Source of the DNA: Halomonas heilongjiangensis
Lineage (GTDB): Bacteria > Pseudomonadota > Gammaproteobacteria > Pseudomonadales > Halomonadaceae
NCBI RefSeq assembly: GCF_002879645.1
Contig: NZ_PNRE01000100.1
Span: forward strand, 62,001-126,000
DNA length: 64,000 nucleotides
Direction of reading: 5' to 3'
In this document: piece after piece, positions 50,716 through 58,914 of the stretch
Numbering within the stretch: position 1 is the stretch's first letter
How the letters are laid out: each line of letters starts with the position of its first letter
Translations under genes and position numbers: made by a program
The notes under the pieces: model-generated
The model's database searches: none
What the model was told of the DNA's origin: nothing
What the model saw: only the letters and a program-made list of their open reading frames with translations

Positions 50716-51537
50716 ATGATCCAGTATCCTCAGATCGACCCCGTGGCCATCGGCATCGGACCGTTGCAGGTCCACTGGTATGGCCTGATGTATGTGGTCG
50801 GCTTCGTCGCCGCCTGGTGGCTGGGCCGGCGTCGCGCTCACCGCCTGGGCCTGAACCACGACGACATCGGCGACCTGCTCTTCTATGGCGCCCTGGGGGT
50901 CGTGGTCGGCGGGCGCCTGGGCTACGTCCTCTTCTATGGCATGGAGCAGTTCCTGGCCAATCCGCTGTGGCTGTTCAGCGTCTGGGAGGGGGGGATGAGC
51001 TTCCACGGGGGCCTGGCCGGCGTGCTGATCGCGGCGCTGCTGTTCGCCCGCAGGCACCGGCTCGCCTTCTTCCAGCTCACCGACTTCATCGCTCCCCTGG
51101 TGCCGATCGGCCTGGGGGCGGGGCGCCTCGGCAATTTCATCAACCACGAGTTGCCGGGCCGTGTCAGCGAGCTGCCCTGGGCCATGCCGTTCCCGCACAT
51201 GGGGCCGGAGCCGCGCCATCCCTCGGCGCTCTACGAGTTCGCCCTGGAGGGTGTGGTGCTGTTTGCCATGCTGTGGTGGCTTTCCCGCGAGCCCCGGCGG
51301 AGGGGGCTGATCTCGGGACTGTTCCTGTTGCTGTACGGCGTCTTCCGCTTCGCGGTGGAATTCGTGCGCCTGCCCGACGCCCATATCGGCTTCATCGCCT
51401 TCGACTGGGTGACCATGGGCATGCTGCTGACGCTGCCGATGCTCGCGGCGGGTACGGCACTGGTCGCCTGGTCGCGTCGACGGCCGGTGGACGAGGCGAA
51501 ACGGCCGGAGCCGACCGGGTGTGCCACCCTTCGTTGA
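50716..51537 (+). CDS. lgt: Prolipoprotein diacylglyceryl transferase
   Basis: 273 residues, seven helices. Lgt landmarks: [12 protein letters not shown] near residue 19, [21 protein letters not shown] near 95, the signature [16 protein letters not shown] and the HPSALYEF loop. It transfers diacylglycerol to lipobox Cys. The location in a copper island, directly after a lipoprotein gene, suggests a second, accessory copy beside a housekeeping lgt elsewhere; this cannot be checked here. Confidence 0.93.
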   Translation: MIQYPQIDPVAIGIGPLQVHWYGLMYVVGFVAAWWLGRRRAHRLGLNHDDIGDLLFYGALGVVVGGRLGYVLFYGMEQFLANPLWLFSVWEGGMSFHGGLAGVLIAALLFARRHRLAFFQLTDFIAPLVPIGLGAGRLGNFINHELPGRVSELPWAMPFPHMGPEPRHPSALYEFALEGVVLFAMLWWLSREPRRRGLISGLFLLLYGVFRFAVEFVRLPDAHIGFIAFDWVTMGMLLTLPMLAAGTALVAWSRRRPVDEAKRPEPTGCATLR

Positions 51538-51573
51538 GCCTCGCTGTCACGGCAAGAAGGCGTATCGAGATGC

Positions 51574-51606
51574 TTTCAGCCCCGTTTCAGGGTCGTGGCT
51601 TATAAC
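51574..51606 (+). promoter_or_regulatory. Response-regulator box and promoter of the cupredoxin operon
   Basis: Direct repeat TTTCAG-N5-TTTCAG (51574-51590) with 11-bp spacing, then 10 bp, then TATAAC (51601-51606). OmpR/PmrA-type regulators use just such repeats over the -35 region. The adjacent response regulator is the likely user. A related box lies before copA (54131-54147). Confidence 0.6.
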
Positions 51607-51640
51607 GGAGGCTCCACTGACGACTACAAGAGGGATTCAC

Positions 51641-52138
51641 ATGCGTAAGATGCTGCTGGCGATGGCCGTTGGGGTGTTCTCCACCGCCGCCCTGGGTGCG
51701 GGGGAGCATGGTGGTGGTCACCAGGGTGACTCGGGCGATGTCCAGGTCGACCGCACCATCAGCTTCGAGGCCGGCGATATGTGGTTCACCCCCGGCCAGC
51801 TGGACATCAAGCCGGGCGAGACGGTGAAATTCGAGATCACCAACACCGGCAATCTCGAGCACGAGTTCGTGATCGGTGATGCCCAGGCCCAGGAGGAGCA
51901 CCGCGAGATGATGCAGGCGATGGGGTCGGGCGGCCACGGCGGCCATGCTGGTCACGGTGGCCACGACATGGCGGAAGGCGCGCACGGTGGCCAGATGCCT
52001 TCGGTGACCATCGCACCGGGCGAAACCGCTACCCTGGTGTGGACCGCCTCCCAGGACGTCACCGCCCTGGAATTCGCCTGCAATCTTCCCGGCCACTACG
52101 AATCCGGCATGGCGGGAGACATCCACATCCGGGGTTGA
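51641..52138 (+). CDS. Cupredoxin-like copper-binding protein
   Basis: 165 residues. Signal peptide (LLAMAVGVFSTAALGA), then a plastocyanin-like fold with the type 1 copper ligands His (NLEHEFVIG), Cys and His (FACNLPGHYESGM) and Met. Between them a His/Gly-rich insert (GGHGGHAGHGGHD) adds metal sites. Probably carries copper in the periplasm. Preceded by AGAGGG and by the TTTCAG box; the response-regulator gene begins 4 nt after its stop, so the three form one operon. Confidence 0.87.
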   Translation: MRKMLLAMAVGVFSTAALGAGEHGGGHQGDSGDVQVDRTISFEAGDMWFTPGQLDIKPGETVKFEITNTGNLEHEFVIGDAQAQEEHREMMQAMGSGGHGGHAGHGGHDMAEGAHGGQMPSVTIAPGETATLVWTASQDVTALEFACNLPGHYESGMAGDIHIRG

Positions 52139-52142
52139 ACGC

Positions 52143-52808
52143 ATGAAGCTGTTGCTTCTCGAAGACGATGATCTGCTGGCCGAAAGCCTGGCGGAAACCT
52201 TGGGAGACGACGGCTATAGCGTCGATTCGGCCACAAGCATTCGCGTGGCCGAATCGTTGATGGCCACCGAGGAGTATGCCCTGGCCATTGTCGACCTCGG
52301 CCTGCCCGATGGCTCGGGTCTCGACCTGTTGCAACGCTGGCGTGAGCAGGGGCATCGCTTGCCCATCCTGGTCCTCACGGCCCGCGACACCTGGGAAGAC
52401 AAGGTCATCGGCCTGCGCCGCGGTGCCGACGACTATCTGACCAAGCCCTTTCACGAGGCCGAATTACTCGCCAGGCTGCATGCCCTGCTCAGGCGGCGGT
52501 CGGGCGGCCTGACGCAGATACTGACCGTCAATGGGCTCCAGCTCGACGAGCATACGCAGCGGGTCAGCACGGATGGCGCTACCTGGCAGGTCCTGACGGC
52601 CACCGAGTTTCGGCTGCTCCGCTACCTGATGCACCACCCCGATCGCGTGCTCTCCAAGTCGCAACTGCTCGACCAGCTCTACGCCCTGGATCAGGACGCC
52701 GCGGCGCCTAATCTGGTGGAGGTCTATATCGGCCGATTGCGCCGTCGACTCGGCAAGGAGGTCATTCAGACACGCCGCGGCCAGGGGTACCTGCTTGCGT
52801 CACGTTGA
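52143..52808 (+). CDS. OmpR-family response regulator (copper-responsive type)
   Basis: 221 residues. Receiver domain with LEDDDLL, phosphoacceptor Asp51 in AIVDLGLPDG and Lys in DYLTKPF; C-terminal winged helix (LTATEFRLLRYLMHHPDRVLSK in part, YIGRLRRRLG). QseB/PmrA-like. Placement between the cupredoxin gene and the kinase, inside a copper island, suggests a CopR/CusR-type role. Predicted sites are the TTTCAG-N5-TTTCAG repeats at 51574 and 54131. Confidence 0.9.
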   Translation: MKLLLLEDDDLLAESLAETLGDDGYSVDSATSIRVAESLMATEEYALAIVDLGLPDGSGLDLLQRWREQGHRLPILVLTARDTWEDKVIGLRRGADDYLTKPFHEAELLARLHALLRRRSGGLTQILTVNGLQLDEHTQRVSTDGATWQVLTATEFRLLRYLMHHPDRVLSKSQLLDQLYALDQDAAAPNLVEVYIGRLRRRLGKEVIQTRRGQGYLLASR

Positions 52809-54123
52809 CCGGCGCAGCCTGCGCTTTCGCCTGCTCACCTGGCTGGGCGGCGTGGCCGTGATCGTGGTCGGCGTCACCTGGCTCTTGCACGGCATCCTGC
52901 TGCACGATCTCGCCCGCGGCTTTCTCGGTGAACGTCTGCGCCAGGAGGCCGAGCACACGCTGCAGCAGTTTCGCCAGGAGCAGGACTCGCTCCCCGCCTG
53001 GCTCGAGTCGGCTGGCGGGGGCTACCAGGTCTTCCATCACCTCTATGCGCTGCGGCTGGATGGCGAGATCACCACCTCCCACCCTCGCTGGCTGGCGCCG
53101 CTGGAACCCCACCTGAAAGGAGACGACGACACCCTCGTCGATATCCATTGGCAGGGTCGGCAACTGCTGGCCTATCGCAAGGTGTTCACTCTCGATGGCC
53201 ACTCAGGGGTGCTGCTCATCGGCGAAGATTTCGCCCAGGTGGCGGCGGGGCTGACCACGCTGCACTGGTGGGTGGGGGGAATCGCCGGCGTGCTGCTGAT
53301 GCTGCTGGTCGCGCTCAATCTGATCGCCGTCAACCGGGGGTTGCGGCCGTTGTCCCGGCTTCAGCGACAGCTCGACGAGCTGCAGTCGGGAGAGCGGGAG
53401 CGACTGCGCCTCGACACTCCCTCCGAACTCGACAACCTGGTGGCGCAGCTCAACCGTTTCATGGACGACCAGGACCGGCGGTTGCAACGCTCCCGAGAAT
53501 CCGTCGCCAACCTGTCGCATGCCCTGAAGACGCCGCTGGCCGCCGTCACCCAGGTGCTGAGAGGCTCCCGTCCCATCGATGACGGGCGTCGCGCGAAAAT
53601 GCTGCTCCGCCTGGAAGACATGCATGCCCAGCTCGAGTCCGAGCTGCGTCGCTCTCGCATTGCGGGGCCCTATACCGGCCAGCGGACCCTTATCCGGCGC
53701 GAGGTCGAGAGATTGATCGACATGTTCGGGGCCCTGCATCCCGACAAGCGCTTTCGCCTCGCGGCAATACCGGCGGCAGAGGCCAGCGTGAGCGTGGAGC
53801 GCCAGGATTTCACCGAGATGCTGGGCATCGTTCTCGACAATGCCGGCAAGTGGGCCGATCGCGAGGTGGTCTGCCGTCTGGAACTGGCGGAATCGTTGAC
53901 GCTCACCGTCGAGGATGATGGCCCCGGCGTCTCCGCGGAAGACATCGCCCTGCTGGGCAGGCGCGGCCTTCGCCTCGACGAAGGCAGGCCCGGCCACGGG
54001 CTGGGGCTCTCCATCCTGCGGCAACTGGTCGAGCAGTACGGTGGCGTGCTGAAGTTCGAGGTCGGTGGGCGAGGCGGCCTGCGGGTGGTGATCACCCTTG
54101 CGCATGGCGATCCGGGGCCCTGA
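52795..54123 (+). CDS. Sensor histidine kinase
   Basis: 442 residues. Two helices (about 12-33 and 158-180) flank a periplasmic domain of 125 residues with many His/Trp. HAMP, then the H-box NLSHALKTPLA (H242), N-box DNAGKWA and G2-box GHGLGLSI. PhoQ/QseC-like. The start is a TTG within the regulator gene, overlapping it by 14 nt, with AGGGG upstream. No ATG gives the full first helix. It should sense periplasmic copper and phosphorylate the regulator. Confidence 0.88.
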   Translation: MRHVDRRSLRFRLLTWLGGVAVIVVGVTWLLHGILLHDLARGFLGERLRQEAEHTLQQFRQEQDSLPAWLESAGGGYQVFHHLYALRLDGEITTSHPRWLAPLEPHLKGDDDTLVDIHWQGRQLLAYRKVFTLDGHSGVLLIGEDFAQVAAGLTTLHWWVGGIAGVLLMLLVALNLIAVNRGLRPLSRLQRQLDELQSGERERLRLDTPSELDNLVAQLNRFMDDQDRRLQRSRESVANLSHALKTPLAAVTQVLRGSRPIDDGRRAKMLLRLEDMHAQLESELRRSRIAGPYTGQRTLIRREVERLIDMFGALHPDKRFRLAAIPAAEASVSVERQDFTEMLGIVLDNAGKWADREVVCRLELAESLTLTVEDDGPGVSAEDIALLGRRGLRLDEGRPGHGLGLSILRQLVEQYGGVLKFEVGGRGGLRVVITLAHGDPGP

Positions 54124-54130
54124 CCGTGCC

Positions 54131-54163
54131 GTTCAGCCTTGTTTCAGCTTGTTGGGCCACTAT
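54131..54163 (+). promoter_or_regulatory. Response-regulator box before copA
   Basis: GTTCAG-N5-TTTCAG (54131-54147), 11-bp spacing, one base from the box at 51574. A -10-like CACTAT lies 10 bp downstream (54158-54163), the same distance as at the cupredoxin promoter. This suggests co-regulation by the two-component system encoded just upstream. Confidence 0.5.
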
Positions 54164-54196
54164 CGACTCCTGTTTCATCCCCGACAGGAGACACGC

Positions 54197-56170
54197 ATGG
54201 CAAGCTCGAAAGCGGCGGCTTTCCCTCTCTCGCGCCGTCAGCTCCTCATGGGCGGTGCCGCCCTTGGGCTGAGCACGGCCTCCCTGGGTCTGCGGCCGGC
54301 CTGGGCCAATCCCTGGGGCCAGGCCAATCCCTACCCCAAGGGGGTGGAAACCGGCCCCGAGGTCTCGCTGGCCATCCGCCGGGAGTCACTGCCCATCGAT
54401 GGCCGGGCCGCCCGCCCGATCAGCATCAATGGCACCAGCCCCGGCCCCTTGATCCGGCTCAAGGAGGGGCAGGATGCCGTCCTGAGGGTCACCAACCTGC
54501 TCGAGGAGCCGACGTCCATTCACTGGCATGGCTTGATCCTGCCGGCGGAACAGGATGGCGTGCCGGGGGTCAGCTTCGCCGGCATCGCACCGGGGGAAAC
54601 CTTCACCTACCGGTTTCCGGTCCGCCAGAGTGGCACCTACTGGTATCACAGCCACTCGGGGATGCAGGAGCAGCTCGGCCATGCCGGGCCGCTGATCATC
54701 GATGCCGCCGAGCGTGAGCCCTTCCGTTACGACCGCGAGCACGTGCTGCTGCTCACCGACTGGACCTTCGAGGACCCGGCCAGTGTCTTCCGTAACTTGA
54801 AGACCGCCGAGGGGTATTACAACTTCCAGGAGCGCACCATCGCCGACTTCCTGGCCGACGCACGCGCCGACGGCTTCGCCGACACGGCCAGGATGCGCGC
54901 CATGTGGGCCCAGATGCGCATGAGCTCACGGGATATCGCCGACGTCACCGGCAGCACCTATACCTACCTGCTCAACGGGCATGCCCCGGGAGAGAACTGG
55001 ACGGCGCTGTTCCAGCCCGGCGAGCGGGTTCGCCTGCGTGTGATCAATGGCTCGGCGATGAGCTACTTCGACGTGCGCATCCCCGGGTTGAAGATGACCG
55101 TGGTGGCCGCCGACGGCCAGCCGGTACAGCCCGTACCCGTCGACGAGTTCCGCATCGGGGTCGCCGAGACCTATGACGTGCTCGTCACGCCCGAAGCCGA
55201 TACCGCCTATACCCTGTTCGCCGAGGCCATGGACCGCAGCGGCTATGCCAGCGGCACCCTGGCGCCCCGCGAGGGGATGACGGCGGCCATTCCGGAGCGT
55301 AGACGGATTGCCGACCGCGGCATGGAGGCGATGGGCGCGCATGGCGGCATGGACCACTCCAGCATGCCGGGTATGGATCACTCCAATATGCCGGACATGG
55401 ATCACTCCAATATGTCGGACATGGACCACTCCAGCATGCCGGGTATGGATCACTCCAATATGTCGGACATGGATCATTCCAATATGGCGGGCATGGACCA
55501 CTCCAGCATGGCGGACATGGATCATTCCAGCATGGCGGGCATGGATCATTCCAATATGGCGGGCATGGACCACTCCAGCATGGCGGGCATGGATCACGCC
55601 AGCATGGCGGACATGGACCACTCCAATATGGCGGGCATGGACCACGGCGAAGCCCCGCCTTCTGGAGAAGGCGAGGGCGCCATGCTTCCCGCCGGTGTCG
55701 CTCAGCCCGGCTCCCAATACGACCAGGCCGGTATCGGCATCGATCCTGACGAGCGCCGCGTGCTGGTATATCGCGACCTCAAGGCGTTCACGCCGTGGCC
55801 CGACCGCCGTGAACCGGGCCGTGAGCTGGAGTTGCATCTGACCGGCAACATGGAGCGCTACATGTGGTCCTTCGACGGCAAGAAGTTCAGCGAGGTCACC
55901 GGTCCCATCCACTTCCGCAAGGACGAGCGCCTGCGCCTGATCCTGATCAACGACACCATGATGGAGCACCCCATTCACCTGCACGGCATGTGGATGGAAC
56001 TGGAGAACGGCGCCGGTGAGCTGATCCCCCGCAAGCACACCTTGAACATCAAGCCGGGGGAGCGGGTCTCGGCCCTGATCACCGCCGATGCCGAAGGCAG
56101 CTGGGCGTTCCACTGCCATCTCCTCTATCACATGGATGCCGGCATGTTCCGGGTCGTCAAGGTCTCGTAA
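54197..56170 (+). CDS. copA: CopA-type multicopper oxidase with Met/His repeat domain
   Basis: 657 residues. Tat-like signal (LSRRQLLMGGAAL). Copper motifs SIHWHGL, WYHSHSGMQ, HPIHLHGMW and HCHLLYHMDAGM are complete. Between the second and third cupredoxin domains lie about 13 repeats of the octapeptide form GMDHSSMA (residues about 384-485), a Cu-binding Met/His region typical of CopA/PcoA but longer than most. GGAG lies 7 nt before the ATG. Periplasmic Cu(I) oxidation and sequestration; paired with copB 9 nt downstream. Confidence 0.93.
   Translation: MASSKAAAFPLSRRQLLMGGAALGLSTASLGLRPAWANPWGQANPYPKGVETGPEVSLAIRRESLPIDGRAARPISINGTSPGPLIRLKEGQDAVLRVTNLLEEPTSIHWHGLILPAEQDGVPGVSFAGIAPGETFTYRFPVRQSGTYWYHSHSGMQEQLGHAGPLIIDAAEREPFRYDREHVLLLTDWTFEDPASVFRNLKTAEGYYNFQERTIADFLADARADGFADTARMRAMWAQMRMSSRDIADVTGSTYTYLLNGHAPGENWTALFQPGERVRLRVINGSAMSYFDVRIPGLKMTVVAADGQPVQPVPVDEFRIGVAETYDVLVTPEADTAYTLFAEAMDRSGYASGTLAPREGMTAAIPERRRIADRGMEAMGAHGGMDHSSMPGMDHSNMPDMDHSNMSDMDHSSMPGMDHSNMSDMDHSNMAGMDHSSMADMDHSSMAGMDHSNMAGMDHSSMAGMDHASMADMDHSNMAGMDHGEAPPSGEGEGAMLPAGVAQPGSQYDQAGIGIDPDERRVLVYRDLKAFTPWPDRREPGRELELHLTGNMERYMWSFDGKKFSEVTGPIHFRKDERLRLILINDTMMEHPIHLHGMWMELENGAGELIPRKHTLNIKPGERVSALITADAEGSWAFHCHLLYHMDAGMFRVVKVS
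55346..55656 (+). repeat. Thirteen 24-bp repeats coding for the MDHS octapeptide
   Basis: A tandem array of 24-bp units, each ggcatggaccactccagcat-like plus four bases, coding for (G/D)MDHS(S/N)M(A/P/S). Neighbouring units differ by one to four bases and show alternating types (GMDHSSM and DMDHSNM), as expected if blocks of two or more units were duplicated together. Confidence 0.9.
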
Positions 56171-56179
56171 GGAGTTCGC

Positions 56180-56950
56180 ATGAAAACCAGCACTGCATTG
56201 CCCGTTGCCTGCGCCGCCCTTGCCATGCTGACGGTGACCGGGGCTCACGCCGAGGATGGCTACGACGCCCCGGCCGACTGGCCCTCGCCGATGATGGAAC
56301 ACAACACGGGCGCGGTGCTCTTCGACCGCCTCGAGTATGTCGTTCCCGACAAGGGCGACGAGGCGCTGGTCTGGGATTTCGAGGCCTGGTACGGCGGCGA
56401 CATCAACCGCGTGTACCTCAAGAGCGAAGGCGAGAACGTCCAGGGCGACGGTGAAAGCGCCGAGTTCGAAGCCCTCGACCTGCGTTACAGCCGCCTGATC
56501 GCGGATTTCTGGGAACTCCAGGGCGGTATCGGTTACCAGGGCAACGTCGGCTCGAACGACCATCCCGAGCGCTTCTACGGCGTGATCGGCCTGCAGGGGA
56601 CGGCGCCCTACCGCATCGAGACCAGCCTCGACCTCAAGGTCAGCGAGGATGGCGACGCCTGGGCGCAGCTCGAGGCCGAGCACGACGTGCGCCTGACCCA
56701 GCGCTGGTACCTGCAACCCCGCGCGGAGGTGGTCGCGGCAGGTAGCGAAGTCCCAGAGTTCGGTGTCGGCGAGGGACTCAACTCGGTCAACGCCAGCCTG
56801 CGGTTGCGTTACGAGATCACCCGCAGGTTCGCCCCCTATGTCGGCGGCTACTGGGAAAAGCGCTATGGCGACACCGCCGACCTGGCCCGGGCGCGAGGCG
56901 GCCATGTGGAAGATACGGGCATCGTGGCTGGCATCCGTGTGCTGTTATGA
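56180..56950 (+). CDS. copB: Copper resistance protein B, outer membrane
   Basis: 256 residues. Signal peptide ending VTGAHA, then the CopB pattern: MMEHNTGAVLFDRLEYV, DFEAWYGGDINRVYLKSEGE, LRYSRLIADFWELQGGIGY, and a beta-barrel-like C-terminus ending VAGIRVLL. Shorter than plasmid PcoB because it lacks a long Met-rich N-terminal region. GGAG 6 nt before the ATG. Partner of CopA in the outer membrane. Confidence 0.93.
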   Translation: MKTSTALPVACAALAMLTVTGAHAEDGYDAPADWPSPMMEHNTGAVLFDRLEYVVPDKGDEALVWDFEAWYGGDINRVYLKSEGENVQGDGESAEFEALDLRYSRLIADFWELQGGIGYQGNVGSNDHPERFYGVIGLQGTAPYRIETSLDLKVSEDGDAWAQLEAEHDVRLTQRWYLQPRAEVVAAGSEVPEFGVGEGLNSVNASLRLRYEITRRFAPYVGGYWEKRYGDTADLARARGGHVEDTGIVAGIRVLL

Positions 56951-57019
56951 CGTGAGACGCCGTGCGCTTCTGCCCCCGGGCGGCGCCGTGACCTGGGCCT
57001 GACCGGAACACGCCGGCGC

Positions 57020-57061
57020 TTGATCTGCATCAACGCGGTCGGCGTCGTCCATTGCCATACT
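57020..57061 (+). promoter_or_regulatory. Class II FNR/ANR-type promoter (perfect box)
   Basis: TTGAT-ctgc-ATCAA (57020-57033) is a perfect FNR box. A -10-like CATACT lies at 57056-57061; centre distance 32 bp, as in class II promoters. Transcription would begin near 57068, running to the DUF2933-type gene at 57309. Confidence 0.65.
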
Positions 57062-57068
57062 GGATGTG

Positions 57069-57308
57069 TCGGCATGCCATTGTCGCGTATCGTCGGACCC
57101 CCTTGGCATGAAAGGCACATCTTATTGCCTCTCGAGATGGACGGCGCACCGTTCCCCATCAGTCGCTTACCACATACCGTCACATCCGTTTATCTCGCCA
57201 CGGCACGGCTGCGTATCTGAGCGCGTCCCTCCTCGACGATACCCAGACACGAGCCGTCCATCGAGTTCGGCCCTTGAGATGGCCGCACTCCACCATGCGA
57301 GGTGAACC
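57069..57308 (+). other. Long leader between FNR-type promoter and the DUF2933-type gene
   Basis: 240 nt with no open frame supported by a ribosome site and no strong hairpin. If the FNR-type promoter is real this would be a long 5' leader. Otherwise a second promoter closer to 57309 must exist; none is clear. Confidence 0.3.
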
Positions 57309-57545
57309 ATGGAACACGACAAGCCCCCCTCCGATTCCGGTGGCCTGCAGCCAATACGCTTCTGGTTGCCGCTGGGACTCTTTCTCGCCTTCGTGGTGTA
57401 CCTGCTCTGGGCCGAGCACAGGGTTCACTTCATACAGTTTCTGCCATTTCTCATTCTACTGGCTTGCCCGCTGATGCATGTGTTCATGCACGGTGGTCAT
57501 GGGGGGCATGGTAAACACGGCAAGGGCGGAGGGGATGAGACATGA
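57309..57545 (+). CDS. DUF2933-type small membrane protein
   Basis: 78 residues. Two hydrophobic helices (FWLPLGLFLAFVVYLLW and FIQFLPFLILLACPLMHVFM) end in CPLMHVFMHGGHGGHGKHG, the Cys-Pro-Leu-Met-His pattern and His-rich tail of DUF2933 proteins found in copper and heavy-metal islands. GAGGT 6 nt before the ATG. Its stop overlaps the ATG of the truncated methyltransferase gene (ATGA), the usual partner of this family. Confidence 0.82.
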   Translation: MEHDKPPSDSGGLQPIRFWLPLGLFLAFVVYLLWAEHRVHFIQFLPFLILLACPLMHVFMHGGHGGHGKHGKGGGDET

Positions 57546-57679
57546 ATGCCGAGCAAAGCGCCTACGGGCTATGGATACTGGTGGTTCTGAACTCGGCGGT
57601 ATTCATCTTTTTTGCTTTCAGCTTCATCAAGCCCCGCAGCAAGACGGGCTCGCGAAGTCTGAGTGCGACGCAAACTTAG
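57542..57679 (+). pseudogene. Truncated isoprenylcysteine methyltransferase-family gene
   Basis: 45 codons: MNAEQSAYGLWILVVLNSAV, a helix and then FSFIKPRSKTGSRSLSA before a stop. The start matches the N-terminus of the membrane methyltransferases that normally follow DUF2933 genes and are about 200 residues long. The remaining three quarters are gone. It is joined directly to a truncated minus-strand frame (57676-57804), which points to a deletion junction near 57670. Confidence 0.6.
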
Positions 57680-57804
57680 CAGAAGAGGTGCCGGTTGAGC
57701 AGGACCGGTACCACACGTGTCAGGAGTCTGCGTCGCCGCTGTCTTTCCCGGTGCGGGTTGAGCTTGGGATGGGATGCATTCATCGTGAAGGGCCTCTCAC
57801 TCAT
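57676..57804 (-). CDS. Possible truncated Arg-rich frame after the ABC exporter
   Basis: 42 codons starting MSERPFTMNASHPKLNPHR, then RQRRRRLLTRVVPVLLNRHLFC and stop, 15 nt after the last permease gene. The basic stretch followed by a short hydrophobic segment looks like the N-terminus of a membrane protein cut short. No family can be named. Either a remnant or a chance frame. Confidence 0.25.
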   Translation of the reverse strand: MSERPFTMNASHPKLNPHRERQRRRRLLTRVVPVLLNRHLFC

Positions 57805-57819
57805 GTCGTGACCAACGCT

Positions 57820-58914
57820 TCATCGGCGCCGAAATATCGTCCATGCCGTCAGGTACAGCGGTACGCCGATCAGTGCCAGGGCGAGGGCATGGGGCCACAG
57901 GATCTCCATGCCGGCGCCCTTGAGGAAGATGCTCAGGGTGATGTCCAGGTAGTGTCGCAGTGGACTGGCCAGCGACAGCTGCTGGAGCAGGTTCGGCATG
58001 CTCTCCACCGGCACCATGGTGCCGGACAGGAACATCAGTGGGAACAGGCCGAAGAAGGCGAGCAGCAGGGCCTGCTGCAGGGTTCGCGAAACCGCCGCCA
58101 CCAGGACGCCGAGGCCGATGGCACTGAGCAGAAACAGCGCGGTGAGGGCGAAGAACAGCGGCAGGCTGCCTCTGACCGGTACGCCGAACCAGCCGACCAG
58201 CGCCAGGCTGGGGAAGAGGGCGATCAGGCCGATCAGCAGGGTGGGCACGGTCTTGGCGATGAACAGTTCGCCACGGCGAATGGGCGTGACCATGAGCTGC
58301 TCGATGGTGCCGACCTCTTTCTCCCGGACGATGGAGGCGGCAGGGTGGACAACGCCGATCATCAACCCCGCCAGGGCGATCATCGCCAGTACCGTGAAGC
58401 TGACGTTGGTCTGGTCCGGGTTGTACCAGGTGCGCAGTTGCGGTGCTACCGCCGCTAATTGTCGCGCGTCGAGTGTCCCCTGGCGCATCCGGAAGCCCTC
58501 CACCGTCTGCAGCGCATAGCCACGGGCGACGGCGGCCGTGTTGGCGTTGCTGCCATCGGCCAGGAACTGCAGTGCCTGACCGCCGCCGCGCTGGAGTTCG
58601 CGCTCGAAAGCGACGGGGATGACCAGTACCGCCTGTGCCTCACCGCGTTCCAGGTACGGCTCGGCCGCCGCAACATCGCGCAGGTGCGCCACCAGACGGA
58701 AGTTGCCGCCTGCGACGAAGTCATCGATCAGGCGGCGGCTGGCCGGGCTCTCGTCGGCATCGACCACCGCCAGCGGCAGGTCGCGCATCTCCATGCCCAG
58801 TGCGTAGGCGCAGATCACCACTTCGATGGTGTAGAGCCAGAAGATCAGGAACAGCACCACGGGATCGCGGAAGAACTGGATCAGCTCCTTGTGCAACAGG
58901 CTCGACAGGCGCAT
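57820..58914 (-). CDS. ABC-2 type exporter permease 2
   Basis: 364 residues. One N-terminal helix, a large periplasmic domain of about 140 residues (PLAVVDADESPASRRLIDDF), then five helices with the ABC-2 signature MIGVVHPAASIVREKEVGTIEQLMVTPIRR in parts. YbhR/YhhJ-like. Overlaps the stop of permease 1 (ATGA). Together with permease 1, the double ATPase and the HlyD protein it makes a complete drug- or metabolite-export system. Confidence 0.9.
   Translation of the reverse strand: MRLSSLLHKELIQFFRDPVVLFLIFWLYTIEVVICAYALGMEMRDLPLAVVDADESPASRRLIDDFVAGGNFRLVAHLRDVAAAEPYLERGEAQAVLVIPVAFERELQRGGGQALQFLADGSNANTAAVARGYALQTVEGFRMRQGTLDARQLAAVAPQLRTWYNPDQTNVSFTVLAMIALAGLMIGVVHPAASIVREKEVGTIEQLMVTPIRRGELFIAKTVPTLLIGLIALFPSLALVGWFGVPVRGSLPLFFALTALFLLSAIGLGVLVAAVSRTLQQALLLAFFGLFPLMFLSGTMVPVESMPNLLQQLSLASPLRHYLDITLSIFLKGAGMEILWPHALALALIGVPLYLTAWTIFRRR

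Noticed and set aside
55346-55656. Possible CRISPR-like array
   Set aside because: The 24-bp units are contiguous with no unique spacers and keep one reading frame inside copA.
54926-56905. Minus-strand frame with regular His/Val repeats opposite copA and copB
   Set aside because: The apparent repeat (VIHARHAGVVHVRH) is only the antisense reading of the MDHS array.
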